NCBI GenBank assembly: GCA_022605955.1
Contig: JAKCOZ010000106.1
Coordinates: forward strand, 62,001 to 126,000
Length of the DNA: 64,000 nt
DNA from: Rallus limicola
Lineage: Eukaryota > Chordata > Aves > Gruiformes > Rallidae
Direction: 5' to 3'
The notes under the pieces were generated by a model. The model was given only the letters and a program-made list of their open reading frames with translations, was not told the origin of the DNA and searched no databases. Each line of letters starts with the position of its first letter. The stretch's first letter is position 1. Shown piece after piece: positions 35,428 to 46,700 of the stretch. A program made the position numbers and the translations under genes.

Positions 35428-38400
35428 CGAGAAAAGCACCGTAGGAGGTTCCAGGCATGTTCCCTCTTTCCAGGCAAAGGAAAAGGCTGAGAGCCAAAGT
35501 GACAGGGTCTGCTTGTGTGTCCTGTTAGGAGGTTTCAGACAAGCTATGCCTTTCAGTCCTAGCTTCTTTACTTTGGGAGTTATTGCTGGACGTTTAGCAT
35601 GTTTTGAACTGCAGTCTGCTAGGGCCGAGAAAAGCACCGTAGGAGGTTCCAGGCATGTTCCCTCTTTCCAGGCAAAGGAAAAGGCTGAGAGCCAAAGTGA
35701 CAGGGTCTGCTTGTGTGTCCTGTTAGGAGGTTTCAGACAAGCTATGCCTTTCAGTCCTAGCTTCTTTATTTTGGGAGTTATTGCTGGACGTTTAGCATGT
35801 TTTGAACTGCAGTCTGCTAGGGCCGAGAAAAGCACCGTAGGAGGTTCCAGGCATGTTCCCTCTTTCCAGGCAAATGAAAAGGCTGAGAGCCAAAGTGACA
35901 GGGTCTGCTTGTGTGTCCTGTTAGGAGGTTTCAGACAAGCTATGCTTTCAGGCCTAGCTTCTTTACTTTGGGAGTTATTGCTGGATGTTTAGCATGTTTT
36001 GAACTGCAGTCTTCTAGGGCCGAGGAAAGCACTGTAGGAGGTAGCAGGTATGTTCCTTCTTTCCAGGCAAAGGAAAAGGCTGAGAGCCAAAGTGACAGGG
36101 TCTGCTTGTGTGTCCTGTTATGAGGTTTCAGACAAGCTATGCCTTTCAGTCCTAGCTTCTTTACTTTGGGAGTTATTGCTGGACGTTTAGCATGTTTTGA
36201 ACTGCAGTCTGCTAGGGCCGAGAAAAGCACCGTAGGAGGTTCCAGGCATGTTCCCTCTTTCCAGGCAAAGGAAAAGGCTGAGAGCCAAAGTGACAGGGTC
36301 TGCTTGTGTGTCCTGTTAGGAGGTTTCAGACAAGCTATGCCTTTCATGCCTAGCTTCTTTACTTTGGGAGTTATTGCTGGACGTTTAGCATGTTTTGAAC
36401 TGCAGTCTGCTAGGGCCGAGAAAAGCACCGTAGGAGGTTCCAGGCATGTTCCCTCTTTCCAGGCAAAGGAAAAGGCTGAGAGCAAAAGTGACAGGGTCTG
36501 CTTGTGTGTCCTGTTAGGAGGTTTCAGACAAGCTATGCCTTTCAGGCCTAGCTTCTTTACTTTGGGAGTTATTGCTGGATGTTTAGCATGTTTTGAACTG
36601 CAGTCTGCTAGGGCCGAGAAAAGCACCGTAGGAGGTAGCAGGTATGTTCCCTCTTTCCAGGCAAAGGAAAAGGCTGAGAGCCAAAGTGACAGGGTCTGCT
36701 TGTGTGTCCTGTTAGGAGGTTTCAGACAAGCTATGCCTTTCAGTCCTAGCTTCTTTATTTTGGGAGTTATTGCTGGACGTTTAGCATGTTTTGAACTGCA
36801 GTCTGCTAGGGCCGAGAAAAGCACCGTAGGAGGTTCCAGGCATGTTCCCTCTTTCCAGGCAAAGGAAAAGGCTGAGAGCCAAAGTGACAGGGTCTGCTTG
36901 TGTGTCCTGTTAGGAGGTTTCAGACAAGCTATGCCTTTCAGGCCTAGCTTCTTTACTTTGGGAGTTATTGCTGGATGTTTAGCATGTTTTGAACTGCAGT
37001 CTTCTAGGGCCGAGGAAAGCACTGTAGGAGGTAGCAGGTATGTTCCTTCTTTCCAGGCAAAGGAAAAGGCTGAGAGCCAAAGTGACAGGGTCTGCTTGTG
37101 TGTCCTGTTAGGAGGTTTCAGACAAGCTATGCCTTTCAGTCCTAGCTTCTTTACTTTGGGAGTTATTGCTGGACGTTTAGCATGTTTTGAACTGCAGTCT
37201 GCTAGGGCCGAGAAAAGCACCGTAGGAGGTTCCAGGCATGTTCCCTCTTTCCAGGCAAAGGAAAAGGCTGAGAGCCAAAGTGACAGGGTCTGCTTGTGTG
37301 TCCTGTTAGGAGGTTTCAGACAAGCTATGCCTTTCAGTCCTAGCTTCTTTACTTTGGGAGTTATTGCTGGACGTTTAGCAGGTTTTGAACTGCAGTCTGC
37401 TAGGGCCGAGAAAAGCACCGTAGGAGGTTCCAGGCATGTTCCCTCTTTCCAGGCAAAGGAAAAGGCTGAGAGCCAAAGTGACAGGGTCTGCTTGTGTGTC
37501 CTGTTAGGAGGTTTCAGACAAGCTATGCCTTTCAGGCCTAGCTTCTTTACTTTGGGAGTTATTGCTGGACGTTTAGCATGTTTTGAACTGCAGTCTGCTA
37601 GGGCCGAGGAAAGCACTGTAGGAGGTAGCAGGTATGTTCCTTCTTTCCAGGCAAAGGAAAAGGCTGAGAGCCAAAGAGACAGGGTCTGCTTGTGTGTCCT
37701 GTTAGGAGGTTTCAGACAAGCTATGCCTTTCATGCCTAGCTTCTTTACTTTGGGAGTTATTGCTGGACGTTTAGCATGTTTTGAACTGCAGTCTGCTAGG
37801 GCCGAGAAAAGCACCGTAGGAGGTTCCTGGCATGTTCCCTCTTTCCAGGCAAAGTAAAAGGCTGAGAACCAAAGTGACAGGGTCTGCTTGTGTGTCCTGT
37901 TAGGAGGTTTCAGACAAGCTATGCCTTTCATGCCTAGCTTCTTTACTTTGGGAGTTATTGCTGGACGTTTAGCATGTTTTGAACTGCAGTCTGCTAGGGC
38001 CGAGAAAAGCACCGTAGGAGGTTCCAGGCATGTTCCCTCTTTCCAGGCAAAGGAAAAGGCTGAGAGCCAAAGTGACAGGGTCTGCTTGTGTGTCCTGTTA
38101 GGAGGTTTCAGACAAGCTATGCCTTTCAGTCCTAGCTTCTTTACTTTGGGAGTTATTGCTGGACGTTTAGCAGGTTTTGAACTGCAGTCTGCTAGGGCCG
38201 AGAAAAGCACCGTAGGAGGTTCCAGGCATGTTCCCTCTTTCCAGGCAAAGGAAAAGGCTGAGAGCCAAAGTGACAGGGTCTGCTTGTGTGTCCTGTTAGG
38301 AGGTTTCAGACAAGCTATGCCTTTCAGGCCTAGCTTCTTTACTTTGGGAGTTATTGCTGGACGTTTAGCATGTTTTGAACTGCAGTCTGCTAGGGCCGAG

Positions 38401-39187
38401 GAAAGCACTGTAGGAGGTAGCAGGTATGTTCCTTCTTTCCAGGCAAAGGAAAAGGCTGAGAGCCAAAGAGACAGGGTCTGCTTGTGTGTCCTGTTAGGAG
38501 GTTTCAGACAAGCTATGCCTTTCAGTCCTAGCTTCTTTACTTTGGGAGTTATTGCTGGACGTTTAGCATGTTTTGAACTGCAGTCTGCTAGGGCCGAGAA
38601 AAGCACCGTAGGAGGTTCCTGGCATGTTCCCTCTTTCCAGGCAAAGTAAAAGGCTGAGAACCAAAGTGACAGGGTCTGCTTGTGTGTCCTGTTAGGAGGT
38701 TTCAGACAAGCTATGCCTTTCAGTCCTAGCTTCTTTACTTTGGGAGTTATTGCTGGACGTTTAGCATGTTTTGAACTGCAGTCTGCTAGGGCCGAGAAAA
38801 GCACCGTAGGAGGTTCCAGGCATGTTCCCTCTTTCCAGGCAAAGGAAAAGGCTGAGAGCCAAAGTGACAGGGTCTGCTTGTGTGTCCTGTTAGGAGGTTT
38901 CAGACAAGCTATGCCTTTCATGCCTAGCTTCTTTACTTTGGGAGTTATTGCTGGACGTTTAGCATGTTTTGAACTGCAGTCTGCTAGGGCCGAGAAAAGC
39001 AGTGTAGGAGGTTCCAGGCATGTTCCCTCTTTCCAGGCAAAGAAAAGGCTGAGAGCCAAAGTGACAGGGTCTGCTTGTGTGTCCTGTTAGGAGGTTTCAG
39101 ACAAGCTATGCCTTTCATGCCTAGCTTCTTTACTTTGGGAGTTATTGCTGGACGTTTAGCATGTTTTGAACTGCAGTCTGCTAGGGC
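35428..39187 (+). repeat. 19-monomer block J with both 1-bp deletion alleles
   Basis: Its length of 3,760 bp is 19 monomers minus two. An ATGCTTTC monomer lies at 35824-36020 and an AAAGAAAAGG monomer at 38991-39187, the only region where both deletion alleles close neighbouring blocks. It contains GGATGTTT/TCTTCTAGGG monomers (36021 and about 37006), the last GTTATGAGG copy of the window (36121), and a non-Y monomer carrying GTAGCAGG after ACCG (36615). A 4-monomer tandem duplication is annotated separately. This is the last region rich in GG-dinucleotide and Y-type monomers. Confidence 0.86.
37209..38792 (+). repeat. 792-bp (4-monomer) tandem duplication
   Basis: The two copies are 37209-38000 and 38001-38792. 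Rare markers recur exactly 792 bp apart: TTAGCAGGTTTT (C at 37379 and 38171), CCAAAGAGACAGG (near 37677 and 38469), GGTTCCTGGC, AAAGTAAAAGG (near 37855 and 38647) and CTGAGAACC. The copies differ at the dinucleotide near 37731 (TG) and 38523 (GT), so one exchange or conversion followed the duplication. Confidence 0.92.
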
Positions 39188-41562
39188 CGAGAAAAGCACC
39201 GTAGGAGGTTCCAGGCATGTTCCCTCTTTCCAGGCAAAGGAAAAGGCTGAGAGCCAAAGTGACAGGGTCTGCTTGTGTGTCCTGTTAGGAGGTTTCAGAC
39301 AAGCTATGCCTTTCAGGCCTAGCTTCTTTACTTTGGGAGTTATTGCTGGACGTTTAGCATGTTTTGAACTGCAGTCTGCTAGGGCCGAGAAAAGCACCGT
39401 AGGAGGTTCCAGGAATGTTCCCTCTTTCCAGGCAAAGGAAAAGGCTGAGAGCCAAAGTGACAGGGTCTGCTTGTGAGTCCTGTTAGGAGGTTTCAGACAA
39501 GCTATGCCTTTCATGCCTAGCTTCTTTACTTTGGGAGTTATTGCTGGACGTTTAGCATGTTTTGAACTGCAGTCTGCTAGGGCCGAGAAAAGCGCCGTAG
39601 GAGGTTCCAGGCATGTTCCCTCTTTCCAGGCAAAGGAAAAGGCTGAGAGCCAAAGTGACAGGGTCTGCTTGTGTGTCCTGTTAGGAGGTTTCAGACAAGC
39701 TATGCCTTTCAGTCCTAGCTTCTTTACTTTGGGAGTTATTGCTGGACGTTTAGCATGTTTTGAACTGCAGTCTGCTAGGGCCGAGAAAAGCACCGTAGGA
39801 GGTTCCAGGCATGTTCCCTCTTTCCAGGAAAAGGAAAAGGCTGAGAGCCAAAGTGACAGGGTCTGCTTGTGTGTCCTGTTAGGAGGTTTCAGACAAGCTA
39901 TGCCTTTCATGCCTAGCTTCTTTACTTTGGGAGTTATTGCTGGACGTTTAGCATGTTTTGAACTGCAGTCTGCTAGGGCCGAGAAAAGCACCGTAGGAGG
40001 TTCCAGGCATGTTCCCTCTTTCCAGGCAAAGGAAAAGGCTGAGAGCCAAAGTGACAGGGTCTGCTTGTGAGTCCTATTAGGAGGTTTCAGACAAGCGATG
40101 CCTTTCATGCCTAGCTTCTTTACTTTGGGAGTTATTGCTGGACGTTTAGCATGTTTTGAACTGCAGTCTGCTAGGGCCGAGAAAGGCACCGTAGGAGGTT
40201 CCAGGCATGTTCCCTCTTTCCAGGCAAAGGAAAAGGCTGAGAGCCAAAGTGACAGGGTCTGCTTGTGTGTCCTGTTAGGAGGTTTCAGACAAGCTATGCC
40301 TTTCAGTCCTAGCTTCTTTACTTTGGGAGTTATTGCTGGACGTTTAGCATGTTTTGAACTGCAGTCTGCTAGGGCCGAGAAAAGCACCGTAGGAGGTTCC
40401 AGGCATGTTCCCTCTTTCCAGGCAAAGGAAAAGGCTGAGAGCCAAAGTGACAGGGTCTGCTTGTGAGTCCTGTTAGGAGGTTTCAGACAAGCTATGCCTT
40501 TCATGCCTAGCTTCTTTACTTTGGGAGTTATTGCTGGACGTTTAGCATGTTTTGAACTGCAGTCTGCTAGGGCCGAGAAAAGCACCGTAGGAGGTTCCAG
40601 GCATGTTCCCTCTTTCCAGGCAAAGGAAAAGGCTGAGAGCCAAAGTGACAGGGTCTGCTTGTGTGTCCTGTTAGGAGGTTTCAGACAAGCTATGCCTTTC
40701 AGTCCTAGCTTCTTTACTTTGGGAGTTATTGCTGGACGTTTAGCATGTTTTGAACTGCAGTCTGCTAGGGCCGAGAAAAGCACCGTAGGAGGTTCCAGGC
40801 ATGTTCCCTCTTTCCAGGAAAAGGAAAAGGCTGAGAGCCAAAGTGACAGGGTCTGCTTGTGTGTCCTGTTAGGAGGTTTCAGACAAGCTATGCCTTTCAT
40901 GCCTAGCTTCTTTACTTTGGGAGTTATTGCTGGACGTTTAGCATGTTTTGAACTGCAGTCTGCTAGGGCCGAGAAAAGCACCGTAGGAGGTTCCAGGCAT
41001 GTTCCCTCTTTCCAGGCAAAGGAAAAGGCTGAGAGCCAAAGTGACAGGGTCTGCTTGTGAGTCCTGTTAGGAGGTTTCAGACAAGCTATGCCTTTCATGC
41101 CTAGCTTCTTTACTTTGGGAGTTATTGCTGGACGTTTAGCATGTTTTGAACTGCAGTCTGCTAGGGCCGAGAAAAGCACCGTAGGAGGTTCCAGGCATGT
41201 TCCCTCTTTCCAGGCAAAGGAAAAGGCTGAGAGCCAAAGTGACAGGGTCTGCTTGTGTGTCCTGTTAGGAGGTTTCAGACAAGCTATGCCTTTCAGTCCT
41301 AGCTTCCTTACTTTGGGAGGTATTGCTGGACGTTTAGCATGTTTTGAACTGCAGTCTGCTAGGGCCGAGAAAAGCAGTGTAGGAGGTAGCAGGTATGTTC
41401 CTTCTTTCCAGGCAAAGAAAAGGCTGAGAGCCAAAGTGACAGGGTCTGCTTGTGAGTCCTGTTAGGAGGTTTCAGACAAGCTATGCCTTTCAGTCCTAGC
41501 TTCTTTACTTTGGGAGTTATTGCTGGACGTTTAGCATGTTTTGAACTGCAGTCTGCTAGGGC
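39188..41562 (+). repeat. 12-monomer block K (2,375 bp)
   Basis: Eleven 198-bp monomers plus a final AGCAGTG/Y 197-bp monomer (41366-41562). The TGTGAGTCC variant becomes frequent here (near 39475, 40069, 40465, 41059, 41452). One copy has CTATTAGG followed by AAGCGATGCC (near 40077-40098). It shares its terminal monomer pair, including CTTCCTTACT near 41307, with block L, whose copy lies 2,177 bp later. Confidence 0.87.
39386..41365 (+). repeat. 990-bp (5-monomer) tandem duplication
   Basis: The copies are 39386-40375 and 40376-41365. The rare CCAGGAAAAGG marker occurs near 39827 and 40817, exactly 990 bp apart. The TGTGAGTCC monomers and the TG/GT dinucleotide order match between copies. 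Private changes since duplication include GGAATGTTCC (near 39413), AAGCGCCG (near 39592), CTATTAGG and AAGGCACC in copy 1. Confidence 0.9.
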
Positions 41563-43739
41563 CGAGAAAAGCACCGTAGGAGGTTCCAGGCATGTTCCCT
41601 CTTTCCAGGCAAAGGAAAAGGCTGAGAGCCAAAGTGACAGGGTCTGCTTGTGTGTCCTGTTAGGAGGTTTCAGACAAGCTATGCCTTTCATGCCTAGCTT
41701 CTTTACTTTGGGAGTTATTGCTGGACGTTTAGCATGTTTTGAACTGCAGTCTGCTAGGGCCGAGAAAAGCACCGTAGGAGGTTCCAGGCATGTTCCCTCT
41801 TTCCAGGCAAAGGAAAAGGCTGAGAGCCAAAGTGACAGGGTCTGCTTGTGTGTCCTGTTAGGAGGTTTCAGACAAGCTATGCCTTTCATGCCTAGCTTCT
41901 TTACTTTGGGAGTTATTGCTGGACGTTTAGCATGTCTTGAACTGCAGTCTGCTAGGGCCGAGAAAAGCACCGTAGGAGGTTCCAGGCATGTTCCCTCTTT
42001 CCAGGCAAAGGAAAAGGCTGAGAGCCAAAGTGACAGGGTCTGCTTGTGTGTCCTGTTAGGAGGTTTCAGACAAGCTATGCCTTTCAGTCCTAGCTTCTTT
42101 ACTTTGGGAGTTATTGCTGGACGTTTAGCATGTTTTGAACTGCAGTCTGCTAGGGCCGAGAAAAGCACCGTAGGAGGTTCCAGGCATGTTCCCTCTTTCC
42201 AGGCAAAGGAAAAGGCTGAGAGCCAAAGTGACAGGGTCTGCTTGTGTGTCCTGTTAGGAGGTTTCAGACAAGCTATGCCTTTCAGTCCTAGCTTCTTTAC
42301 TTTGGGAGTTATTGCTGGACGTTTAGCATGTTTTGAACTGCAGTCTGCTAGGGCCGAGAAAAGCACCGTAGGAGGTTCCAGGCATGTTCCCTCTTTCCAG
42401 GCAAAGGAAAAGGCTGAGAGCCAAAGTGACAGGGTCTGCTTGTGTGTCCTGTTAGGAGGTTTCAGACAAGCTATGCCTTTCATGCCTAGCTTCTTTACTT
42501 TGGGAGTTATTGCTGGACGTTTAGCATGTTTTGAACTGCAGTCTGCTAGGGCCGAGAAAAGCACCGTAGGAGGTTCCAGGCATGTTCCCTCTTTCCAGGC
42601 AAAGGAAAAGGCTGAGAGCCAAAGTGACAGGGTCTGCTTGTGTGTCCTGTTAGGAGGTTTCAGACAAGCTATGCCTTTCAGTCCTAGCTTCTTTACTTTG
42701 GGAGTTATTGCTGGACGTTTAGCATGTTTTGAACTGCAGTCTGCTAGGGCCGAGAAAAGCACCGTAGGAGGTTCCAGGCATGTTCCCTCTTTCCAGGCAA
42801 AGGAAAAGGCTGAGAGCCAAAGTGACAGGGTCTGCTTGTGAGTCCTGTTAGGAGGTTTCAGACAAGCTATGCCTTTCATGCCTAGCTTCTTTACTTTGGG
42901 AGTTATTGCTGGACGTTTAGCATGTTTTGAACTGCAGCCTGCTAGGGCCGAGAAAAGCACCGTAGGAGGTTCCAGGCATGTTCCCTCTTTCCAGGCAAAG
43001 GAAAAGGCTGAGAGCCAAAGTGACAGGGTCTGCTTGTGTGTCCTGTTAGGAGGTTTCAGGCAAGCTATGCCTTTCAGTCCTAGCTTCTTTACTTTGGGAG
43101 TTATTGCTGGACGTTTAGCATGTTTTGAACTGCAGTCTGCTAGGGCCGAGAAAAGCACCGTAGGAGGTTCCAGGCATGTTCCCTCTTTCCAGGCAAAGGA
43201 AAAGGGTGAGAGCCAAAGTGACAGGGTCTGCTTGTGAGTCCTGGTAGGAGGTTTCAGACAAGCTATGCCTTTCATGCCTAGCTTCTTTACTTTGGGAGTT
43301 ATTGCTGGACGTTTAGCATGTTTTGAACTGCAGTCTGCTAGGGCCGAGAAAAGCACCGTAGGAGGTTCCAGGCATGTTCCCTCTTTCCAGGCAAAGGAAA
43401 AGGCTGAGAGCCAAAGTGACAGGGTCTGCTTGTGTGTCCTGTTAGGAGGTTTCAGACAAGCTATGCCTTTCAGTCCTAGCTTCCTTACTTTGGGAGTTAT
43501 TGCTGGACGTTTAGCATGTTTTGAACTGCAGTCTGCTAGGGCCGAGAAAAGCAGTGTAGGAGGTAGCAGGTATGTTCCTTCTTTCCAGGCAAAGAAAAGG
43601 CTGAGAGCCAAAGTGACAGGGTCTGCTTGTGAGTCCTGTTAGGAGGTTTCAGACAAGCTATGCCTTTCATGCCTAGCTTCTTTACTTTGGGAGTTATTGC
43701 TGGACGTTTAGCATGTTTTGAACTGCAGTCTGCTAGGGC
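41563..43739 (+). repeat. 11-monomer block L (2,177 bp)
   Basis: It ends in the last AGCAGTG/Y monomer with the AAAGAAAAGG deletion (43543-43739). Nearly all other members are H type, alternating TG and GT dinucleotides. Private substitutions include GCATGTCTTG (near 41936), CTGCAGCCTGC (near 42938), TCAGGCAAGC (near 43060), AAAGGGTGAG (near 43204) and CTGGTAGG (near 43243). After this block no 197-bp monomer is found in the window. Confidence 0.87.
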
Positions 43740-46700
43740 CGAGAAAAGCACCGTAGGAGGTTCCAGGCATGTTCCCTCTTTCCAGGCAAAGGAAAAGGCT
43801 GAGAGCCAAAGTGACAGGGTCTGCTTGTGTGTCCTGTTAGGAGGTTTCAGACAAGCTATGCCTTTCATGCCTAGCTTCTTTACTTTGGGAGTTATTGCTG
43901 GACGTTTAGCATGTTTTGAACTGCAGTCTGCTAGGGCCGAGAAAAGCACCGTAGGAGGTTCCAGGCATGTTCCCTCTTTCCAGGCAAAGGAAAAGGCTGA
44001 GAGCCAAAGTGACAGGGTCTGCTTGTGTGTCCTGTTAGGAGGTTTCAGACAAGCTATGCCTTTCAGTCCTAGCTTCTTTACTTTGGGAGTTATTGCTGGA
44101 CGTTTAGCATGTTTTGAACTGCAGTCTGCTAGGGCCGAGAAAAGCACCGTAGGAGGTTCCAGGCATGTTCCCTCTTTCCAGGCAAAGGAAAAGGCTGAGA
44201 GCCAAAGTGACAGGGTCTGCTTGTGTGTCCTGTTAGGAGGTTTCAGACAAGCTATGCCTTTCAGTCCTAGCTTCTTTACTTTGGGAGTTATTGCTGGACG
44301 TTTAGCATGTTTTGAACTGCAGTCTGCTAGGGCCGAGAAAAGCACCGTAGGAGGTTCCAGGCATGTTCCCTCTTTCCAGGCAAAGGAAAAGGCTGAGAGC
44401 AAAAGTGACAGGGTCTGCTTGTGTGTCCTGTTAGGAGGTTTCAGACAAGCTATGCCTTTCATGCCTAGCTTCTTTACTTTGGGAGTTATTGCTGGACGTT
44501 TAGCATGTTTTGAACTGCAGTCTGCTAGGGCCGAGAAAAGCACCGTAGGAGGTTCCAGGCATGTTCCCTCTTTCCAGGCAAAGTAAAAGGCTGAGAGCCA
44601 AAGTGACAGGGTCTGCTTGTGTGTCCTGTTAGGAGGTTTCAGACAAGCTATGCCTTTCATGCCTAGCTTCTTTACTTTGGGAGTTATTGCTGGACGTTTA
44701 GCATGTTTTGAACTGCAGTCTGCTAGGGCCGAGGAAAGCACTGTAGGAGGTAGCAGGTATGTTCCTTCTTTCCAGGCAAAGGAAAAGGCTGAGAGCCAAA
44801 GTGACAGGGTCTGCTTGTGTGTCCTGTTAGGAGGTTTCAGACAAGCTATGCCTTTCAGTCCTAGCTTCTTTACTTTGGGAGTTATTGCTGGACGTTTAGC
44901 ATGTTTTGAACTGCAGTCTGCTAGGGCCGAGAAAAGCACCGTAGGAGGTTCCAGGCATGTTCCCTCTTTCCAGGCAAAGGAAAAGGCTGAGAGCCAAAGT
45001 GACAGGGTCTGCTTGTGTGTCCTGTTAGGAGGTTTCAGACAAGCTATGCCTTTCATGCCTAGCTTCTTTACTTTGGGAGTTATTGCTGGACGTTTAGCAT
45101 GTTTTGAACTGCAGTCTTCTAGGGCCAAGAAAAGCACTGTAGGAGGTAGCAGGTATGTTCCCTCTTTCCAGGCAAAGGAAAAGGCTGAGAGCCAAAGTGA
45201 CAGGGTCTGCTTGTGTGTCCTGTTAGGAGGTTTCAGACAAGCTATGCCTTTCATGCCTAGCTTCTTTACTTTGGGAGTTATTGCTGGACGTTTAGCATGT
45301 TTTGAACTGCAGTCTGCTAGGGCCGAGAAAAGCACCGTAGGAGGTTCCAGGCATGTTCACTCTTTCCAGGCAAAGGAAAAGGCTGAGAGCCAAAGTGACA
45401 GGGTCTGCTTGTGTGTCCTGTTAGGAGGTTTCAGACAAGCTATGCCTTTCAGTCCTAGCTTCTTTACTTTGGGAGTTATTGCTGGACGTTTAGCATGTTT
45501 TGAACTGCAGTCTGCTAGGGCCGAGAAAAGCACCGTAGGAGGTTCCAGGCATGTTCCCTCTTTCCAGGCAAAGGAAAAGGCTGAGAGCCAAAGTGACAGG
45601 GTCTGCTTGTGTGTCCTGTTAGGAGGTTTCAGACAAGCTATGCCTTTCATGCCTAGCTTCTTTACTTTGGGAGTTATTGCTGGACGTTTAGCATGTTTTG
45701 AACTGCAGTCTGCTAGGGCCGAGAAAAGCACCGTAGGAGGTTCCAGGCATGTTCCCTCTTTCCAGGCAAAGGAAAAGGCTGAGAGCCAAAGTGACAGGGT
45801 CTGCTTGTGTGTCCTGTTAGGAGGTTTCAGACAAGCTATGCCTTTCAGTCCTAGCTTCTTTACTTTGGGAGTTATTGCTGGACGTTTAGCATGTTTTGAA
45901 CTGCAGTCTGCTAGGGCCGAGAAAAGCACCGTAGGAGGTTCCAGGCATGTTCCCTCTTTCCAGGCAAAGGAAAAGGCTGAGAGCCAAAGTGACAGGGTCT
46001 GCTTGTGTGTCCTGTTAGGAGGTTTCAGACAAGCTATGCCTTTCAGTCCTAGCTTCTTTACTTTGGGAGTTATTGCTGGACGTTTAGCATGTTTTGAACT
46101 GCAGTCTGCTAGGGCCGAGAAAAGCACCGTAGGAGGTTCCAGGCATGTTCCCTCTTTCCAGGCAAAGGAAAAGGCTGAGAGCCAAAGTGACAGGGTCTGC
46201 TTGTGTGTCCTGTTAGGAGGTTTCAGACAAGCTATGCCTTTCATGCCTAGCTTCTTTACTTTGGGAGTTATTGCTGGACGTTTAGCATGTTTTGAACTGC
46301 AGTCTGCTAGGGCCGAGAAAAGCACCGTAGGAGGTTCCAGGCATGTTCCCTCTTTCCAGGCAAAGGAAAAGGCTGAGAGCCAAAGTGACAGGGTCTGCTT
46401 GTGTGTCCTGTTAGGAGGTTTCAGACAAGCTATGCCTTTCATGCCTAGCTTCTTTACTTTGGGAGTTATTGCTGGACGTTTAGCATGTTTTGAACTGCAG
46501 TCTGCTAGGGCCGAGAAAAGCACCGTAGGAGGTTCCAGGCATGTTCCCTCTTTCCAGGCAAAGGAAAAGGCTGAGAGCCAAAGTGACAGGGTCTGCTTGT
46601 GAGTCCTGTTAGGAGGTTTCAGACAAGCTATGCCTTTCATGCCTAGCTTCTTTACTTTGGGAGTTATTGCTGGACGTTTAGCATGTTTTGAACTGCAGTC

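Noticed and set aside
35428..39187. A third copy of the 3,760-bp D+E repeat, because the length is the same
   Set aside because: The length match is a coincidence of 19 monomers minus two deletions. The monomer order and markers differ from 19202-22961, and one of the two deletions is the other allele.
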